In this document: one piece after another, positions 58,380 to 64,000 of the stretch | Numbering within the stretch: position 1 is the first letter of the stretch | Layout: each line of letters starts with the position of its first letter | Source: Anisodus tanguticus | Taxonomy: Eukaryota; Streptophyta; Magnoliopsida; Solanales; Solanaceae | DNA length: 64,000 nucleotides | Assembly: GCA_034509755.1 (NCBI GenBank) | Contig: CM067552.1 | Location: 12,495,001 to 12,559,000 of the forward strand | Direction: 5' to 3' | The notes under the pieces: model-generated | Seen by the model: only the letters and a program-made list of their open reading frames with translations | Told to the model about the DNA's origin: nothing | Database searches by the model: none | Program-made: the position numbers and the translations under genes

Positions 58380-61300
58380 CACCCCCGCAGTCATAGCAGG
58401 CGGTCTTCGAACGCTGAGACTGTCCCTAAAATCTTCAAAGTGTACCGAGGGAAGACCCTTTGTAAAGATGTCTGCAACTTGATATGTTGACGGGACATGA
58501 CATACGCGTACCTGTCCTTGAGCAACCTTTTCACGGACAAAGTGAATGTCCATCTCGATATGCTTAGTGCATTAGTGTTGAACCGGATTACCTGACAGGT
58601 AGATGACACTAATATTATCACAATACACTAAGGTTGCCTTCTGAATGGGACAATGAAGCTCTAACAGTAAGTAACGTAACCAACATGATTCTGAGACCAC
58701 ATTAGCTACCCCTCGATATTCTGCCTCGGCACTTGAGCGGGATAGAGTCGCCTGACGCTTTACAGACTAGGAGACCAAGTTGTTACTAAGGAACATACAA
58801 TAGCCAGACGTTAACCGTCTGGTGTTTGGACAACCACCCCAATCAGCGTCTGTGTATGAGACAAGTGTGGATGGCGAGGATGGATATAAATACAAGCCAT
58901 AGTCTAGTGTACCCTGAATATATTAAATAATGTGCTTGATTACATTCATGTGCTCAATTCTGGGATCATGCATGAATAAACACACCTGCTGGACGGCATA
59001 CGTAATATACGATCTCGTAAAAGTAAGATATTGAAGGGCCCCTGCAAGACTGCGATAGCGGGTCGGATCCTCGTAAGGTGCTCCGGCTGCGGCACTAAGC
59101 TTAGGCTTCGTATCAACTGGAGTGGAAGTAGACTTACAGGATGAAATCCCAGCCCTCTCGATGATCTCAGCTGTATACTTTCTTTGAGACAAAAACAAAC
59201 CATCTGAATGACGCTTGACGGCAATCCCCAAAAAGTAACTCAAGGGCCCTAAGTCTTTCATAGCAAACTCAGAGCTGAGCATGGCCATGATAGACTGGCG
59301 TAATGCATCGGAAGAGGCAGTCAAAATGATATCATCCATATATAACAGAATGTAGGCCAAGGATGAACCACGACGGTAGATGAACAAGGAATTATCTGAC
59401 CTACTGTGAGTGAACCCAATAGTCGAAACATAGTCAGCAAACCTTGTATATCAAGCCCGTGGAGACTGCTTAAGCCCATATAAGGACTTCTTCAACAGAC
59501 AGACATGATGAGGATGGTAAGGATCTCTGAACCCCAACAGCTAATGCATATATACTGTTTCCTTGAGATCACCATGTAGGAAAGCATTCTTGACATCCAA
59601 CTGATGAATAGGCCATGCCTTAGAAAGATTCAGGCTAAGCACAATGAGAATGGTAGCCGGCTTGACCACCGGACTAAACGTCTCCCCACAATCTATCCCA
59701 ACCTACTGAGTCTTACCATCACCCACAAGCCGCGCCTTATATCGAGCAAAGGACCCATCAGAATTCTCCTTATGAGCAAAAATCCATATAGACCTGATAA
59801 CATTAATACCAGATGGATGGGGCACCAACTCCCACGTCTTATTATCAATAAGAGCATTATATTTATCAGTCATAACAATTTTCCAATTTGGGTCGTTTAA
59901 GGCAGACACATGATTACGGGGCAAGGGGGATTTAGAGACATTAGAATGTAAATTAAAATGTCTTTTAGGTATAAAAATACCCCGCTGACTACGAGTGATC
60001 GGTAAATGACTCGAGGAAGAATTGAGTGAATTTTGGGAATTTGCTGGGCTCGGGACGGACTGGCCAGCATGCAGTGGGCCTGCTGGCCCAAAACGGAAAA
60101 CTGGATCAGCCGCTGGACTAGTTCCAGAATTGGGCTGGACTGGTCTAATTGCTGGGACTGATCCAGTAACTGGAAGTTGTGACGTGACAGTGGGACCAGC
60201 GGGCAGTGGGCCCACTAGAGAATTTTGAGTGGGCGATACGTCCGAAAAATGGTGAGTAATAAACGGGGATAAACCATCATCCAAAAAATTATACGAACTA
60301 GGCTCGGTAGTATGAACTTTAGTAAATAGAAATTGGGTTTCATAAAAAATTACTTGGCGATTAATTATGATTTTCTTGGAGGATAAATCAAAGCATTTGT
60401 AACCACGATGATTAGACGGATACCCCAAAAATACACACGGAGTAGACTGGGCCTGAAGTTTATTAATTACGGTGGATGGGAATAACGGATAACACAAGCA
60501 CCCAAAAATTCGAAGATGAGAATACGAAGGATTCTTATTATATAAGATTTGGAGGGGTGATGAATATGTCAAACCTTTGGAAGGAATTATGTTTAGGAGA
60601 TATGTTGCCATTTGTAGAGCGTGATGCAAAAAATATGGGGGTACGGAAGCATGAAGTAAGAGGGTGCGGAAAATGTTATTTATGGAACGAATTTTGCGTT
60701 CAGCTTTCCCATTTTGAGAAGATGTATGAGGGCACGAAAAATGAAAATTGATCCCATTATTATCACAGAACTCCCGAAACACCCTATTGTCATACTCTTT
60801 CCCATTATCACACTGAATATTTTTTATTTCTCTTTCGAATTGTGTTCTAATGAATGCTCTAAATTTTAGGAAGACAGAAAACACTTGAGATTTATTGGCA
60901 ATTGGAAATGTCCACAAAAATTTAGAATAATCATCCAAAAAAAGAACATAATATCGATGACCTAACGAACTTAGAACAGGAGACGTCCATTGGTCGCTAT
61001 GAATAATATCAAATGACATTGAAGTATGAGAATTTGAGTCCATAAATGGCAACTTAATAATTTTTCCTAACGAACAAGATTGACAAATTTGAGTACGACT
61101 CGTACCCTTACAAGAAATAAAGCTATTTTTATCTAAAACTGATAAAATAGAAGATCCCGGATGACCAAGGCGAGCATGCCACAAGGAAGGAGAAATGGCT
61201 GCAAAAGCTGAAGGCAAGGCTTGACTCTATGGACTAAAACCGGGTGTGATAGGATACAGATCTCCCCTACTATCACACCTCATGAGAGGACTCCCCATCT

Positions 61301-61735
61301 TGAAGTCCTTCACAGAAAAACCAAAATGATCAAATTCAACAGAAATGGAATTGTTAGTGGTGAACTTGCGGACAGACACTAAGCTTTTAATCAATTTGGG
61401 GGCATGTAAAGTATTTTTCAAGATAAGGGGTGGATTGGGGGGAGACAACGTTTTATGACCATAACCCTTAATTGGAATAGAGTTATCATTTTCGACAATT
61501 ATACCACGAGGGTTGCTCAAATTGGAATAAGACGAGAGAGTACCTTGATCGGAGGTCATGTGTGTCGTTGCGCCGGTGTCCATGTACCAATTAGGATCTG
61601 GTTGCGTCAACCCAAGTGTGTGCATTGCGGCCTCAATGTTGGTGGGAGTGGGGCCTGCTGCGTGGTGGGCTTGCGGAGGTCGGGGCTCAAGAATCCCAGA
61701 ACTGGGTTGTGGACCGTAAACAACATTCACGTGTC
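58380..61735 (-). pseudogene. Ty1-copia element G pol (protease, integrase, RT, RNase H), broken
   Basis: Read leftward. The protease-side block has DTGATTHMTSD (about 61585-61550), with a TAG at 61229-61227. Integrase follows with WHARLGHP and CQSC (zinc finger), HSDQW, CDNGKEY and NGKAERK (the D, D, E triad present), then a Pro/Gly-rich hinge and the RT start SRYKARLVGDGKTQ with a TAG at 59705-59703. The rest of RT has YMDDI (about 59330) and MKDLGPLSYFLGI. RNase H has SAEAEYRG and CDNISVIYLSGN (about 58700-58590). A 504-codon frame (61217-59703) is intact. Gag and the 5' LTR are missing at the palindrome centre. Confidence 0.88.
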
Positions 61736-61837
61736 ATCACACTCGAGAAGGAATTCTCTCTAGTTCGCATGGAAGTTCCACTCCACTGGCCCAGCAACGT
61801 GTCGTCACACTCCACTAGCCCAGCAACGGAAGTTCCA
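61736..61837. other. Central spacer of the copia palindrome
   Basis: These 102 bp separate two inverted copia copies. They contain two direct copies of cactccact(g/a)gcccagcaacg (61779 and 61809), and ggaagttcc occurs twice. No gene is present. Confidence 0.75.
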
Positions 61838-64000
61838 GCAGCTACGGTCCACAGCCCATTTCTGGGATTCTTAGGCCCCGGCCTCCGCAAGCCCACTACG
61901 CAGCAGGCCCCACTTCAACCGATATTGAGGCCACAATGCACACACTTGGGTTGACCCAACCGGATCCTAATTGGTACATGGACACCGGCGCAATGACACA
62001 CATGACCTCCGATCAAGGTACTCTCTCGTCTTATTCCAATTTGAGCAACCCTCGTGGTATAATTGTCGAAAATGGTAACTCTATTCCAATTAATGGTTAT
62101 GGTCATAAAACGTTGTCTCCCCCCAATCCACCCCTTATCTTGAAAAATACTTTACATGCCCCCAAATTGATTAAAAACTTAGTGTCTGTCCGCAAGTTCA
62201 CCACTAACAATTCCATTTCTGTTGAATTTGATCATTTTGGTTTTTCTGTGAAGGATTTCAAGAACGGGAGTCCTCTCATGAGGTGTGATAGTAGGGGAGA
62301 TCTGTATCTTATCACACCCGGTTTTAGTCCATAGAGTCAAGCCTTGCCTTCAGCTTTTGCAGCCATTTCTCCTTCCTTGTGGCATGCTCGCCTTGGTCAT
62401 CCAGGATCTTCTATTTTATCAGTTTTAGATAAAAAAAATAGCTTTATTTCTTGTAAGGTTACGAGTCGTACTCAAATTTGTCAATCTTGTTCGTTAGGAA
62501 AAATTGTTAAGTTGCCATTTGTGGACTCAAATTCTCATACTTCAATGCCATTTGATATTATTCATAGCGACCTATGGACGTCTCATGTTCTAAGTTCGTT
62601 AGGTCATCGATATTATGTTCTTTTTTTGGATGATTATTCTAAATTTTTGTGTACATTTCCAATTGCCAATAAATCTCAAGTGTTTTCTGTCTTCCTAAAA
62701 TTTAGAGCATTCATTAGAACACAATTCGAAAGAGAAATAAAAAATATTCAGTGTGATAATGGGAAAGAGTATGACAATAGGGTGTTTCGGGAGTTCTGTA
62801 ATAATAATGGGATCAATTTTTGTTTTTCGTGCCCTCATACATCTTCTCAAAATGGAAAAGCCAAACGCAAAATTCGTTCCATAAATAACATTTTCCGCAC
62901 CCTCTTACTTCATGCTTCCGTACCCCCATATTTTTTGCATCACGCTCTACAAATGGCAACATATCTCCTAAACATAATTCCTTCCAAAGGTCTGACATAT
63001 TCATCCCCCTTCCAAATCTTATATAATAAGAATCCTTCGTATTCTCATCTCCGGATTTTTGAGTGCTTGTGTTATCCGTTATTCCCATCCACCACAATTA
63101 ACAAACTTCAGGCCCGGTCTACTCCGTGTGTGTTTTTGGGGTATCCGTCTAATCATCGTGGTTACAAATGCTTTGATTTATCCTCCAAGAAAATCATAAT
63201 TAATCGTCATGTAATTTTTGATGAAACTCGATTTCCATTTACTAAAGTTAATACTACCGAGCCTAGTTCGTATAATTTTTTGGATGATGGTATATCCCCG
63301 TATATTACTCACCATTTTTAAGACGTATCCCGCTCCCAAAATTCTCCAGCGGGCCCACTGCCCGCTGGCCCCACTGTCACGTCACAACTTCCAATTACTG
63401 GATCAGTCCCAGCAATTGGGCCAGTCCAGCCCAATTCTCGAACTGGTCCAATAGCTGATCCAGTTTTCCGTTTTGGGCCAACAGGCCCACTGCCTGCTGG
63501 CTAGTCCGTCCCGAGCCCAGCAAATTCTCAAAATTCACTCAATTCTTCCTCGAGTCATAGACCGGTCACTTGTAGTCAGTGGGGTATTTTTACACCTAAA
63601 AGACATTTTAATTTACATTCTAAAGTCTCTAAATCCCCCTTGCCCCGTAATTCTGTGTCTGCCTTAAACGACCCAAATTGGAAAATTGCTATGACTGATG
63701 AATATAATGCTCTTATTGATAATAAGACGTGGGAGTTGGTGCCCCGCCCATCTGGTATTAATGTTATCAGGTCTATGTGGATTTTTGCTCATAAGGAGAA
63801 TTCCGATGGGTCATTTGCTCGACATAAGGCGCGACTTGTGGGTGATGGTAAGACTCAGCAGGTTGGGATAGATTGTGGGGAGACGTTTAGTCCGGTGGTC
63901 ATGCCGGCTACCATTCGCACTGTGCTTAGCCTGGCTCTTTTTAAGGCATGGCCTATTCATCAGTTGGATGTCAAGAATTCTTTCCTACATGGTGATCTCA
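61838..64000 (+). pseudogene. Ty1-copia element H pol (inverted copy of G), broken, runs off window
   Basis: It has the same order as G read rightward: DTGAMTHMTSD protease block (61980), the shared TAG at 62332-62334, and integrase 62344-63321 with WHARLGHP, CQSC and CDNGKEY. In place of Glu in the third catalytic position it has Lys (codon 62863-62865). A TAA near 63320 ends the integrase frame early. After the hinge the RT begins (RHKARLVGDGKTQQVG at about 63820) and the window ends inside QLDVKNSFLHGDL. Its gag is missing, as in G. Confidence 0.88.

Larger units (their letters stand above)
59565..64000. repeat. Large inverted repeat (palindrome) of copia G and H
   Basis: The arms are 61735-59565 and 61838-64000, with a 102-bp spacer. 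The last bases of the window (cctacatggtgatctca) match the reverse complement of 59565-59583. Identity is high by eye over the whole arm, with few indels. The right arm continues beyond 64000. Confidence 0.85.

Noticed and set aside
61616..61954. 112-codon frame across the palindrome centre
   Set aside because: It reads through antisense copia G, the spacer and part of H, with no family resemblance.

Overview
This window is repeat-dense plant nuclear DNA. Most of it is LTR-retrotransposon sequence of the Ty3-gypsy chromovirus and Ty1-copia types. DNA transposons (hAT, Stowaway, CACTA-type) are nested among them. I see one candidate host gene, an RNase III-domain gene with splice signals. The element types, the AT-rich background and the intron style point to a dicot. 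The LTR styles recall Solanaceae, but that family assignment is an inference. There is no tRNA, rRNA, operon or CRISPR array that I can support.

Layout from left to right. 1-1812 is a minus-strand LTR fragment abutting the 3' end of an older gypsy LTR (to 2437). 2438-4967 is AT-rich with no convincing gene. 4968-9376 is a decayed minus-strand copia element (3' LTR, polypurine tract, RNase H and RT), split by a Tat/Ogre-like LTR fragment (about 6441-7630). 9375-17325 is gypsy element A (LTR, internal, LTR), which has lost its reverse transcriptase. 17400-18660 is a copia RNase H remnant split by a 737-bp non-autonomous hAT with an 8-bp target duplication. 18661-19395 is a foldback repeat carrying a Stowaway MITE. 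19396-23118 is a hAT element with a multi-exon, broken transposase. 23119-28795 is gypsy element C on the minus strand (RT, protease, gag, primer site, LTR).

28800-46616 is a gypsy B complex of the form LTR, internal, LTR, internal, LTR. Its second internal region is interrupted by a 3.6-kb minus-strand gypsy (F) with a recognisable target duplication. 46617-49391 is a gag and LTR of gypsy D on the minus strand. 49392-52547 holds a tandem duplication, gene-like fragments and a fourth B-type LTR fragment. 52548-57120 holds two exons of the RNase III gene. Its 4-kb intron contains a Stowaway, an organelle-like segment and a 416-bp tandem duplication bearing CACTA-type MITEs. 57632-64000 holds two copia copies arranged head to head, which form a palindrome with arms of at least 2.1 kb running off the window end.

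The retroelement genes are almost all dead. They carry many stops (mostly TAG in element A), frameshifts and deletions. The observations I would check first are the copia palindrome beside an RNase III gene, the chained B complex, and the arrays of short self-complementary CpG words that several unrelated LTR families carry in or near the promoter region, each with its own word.
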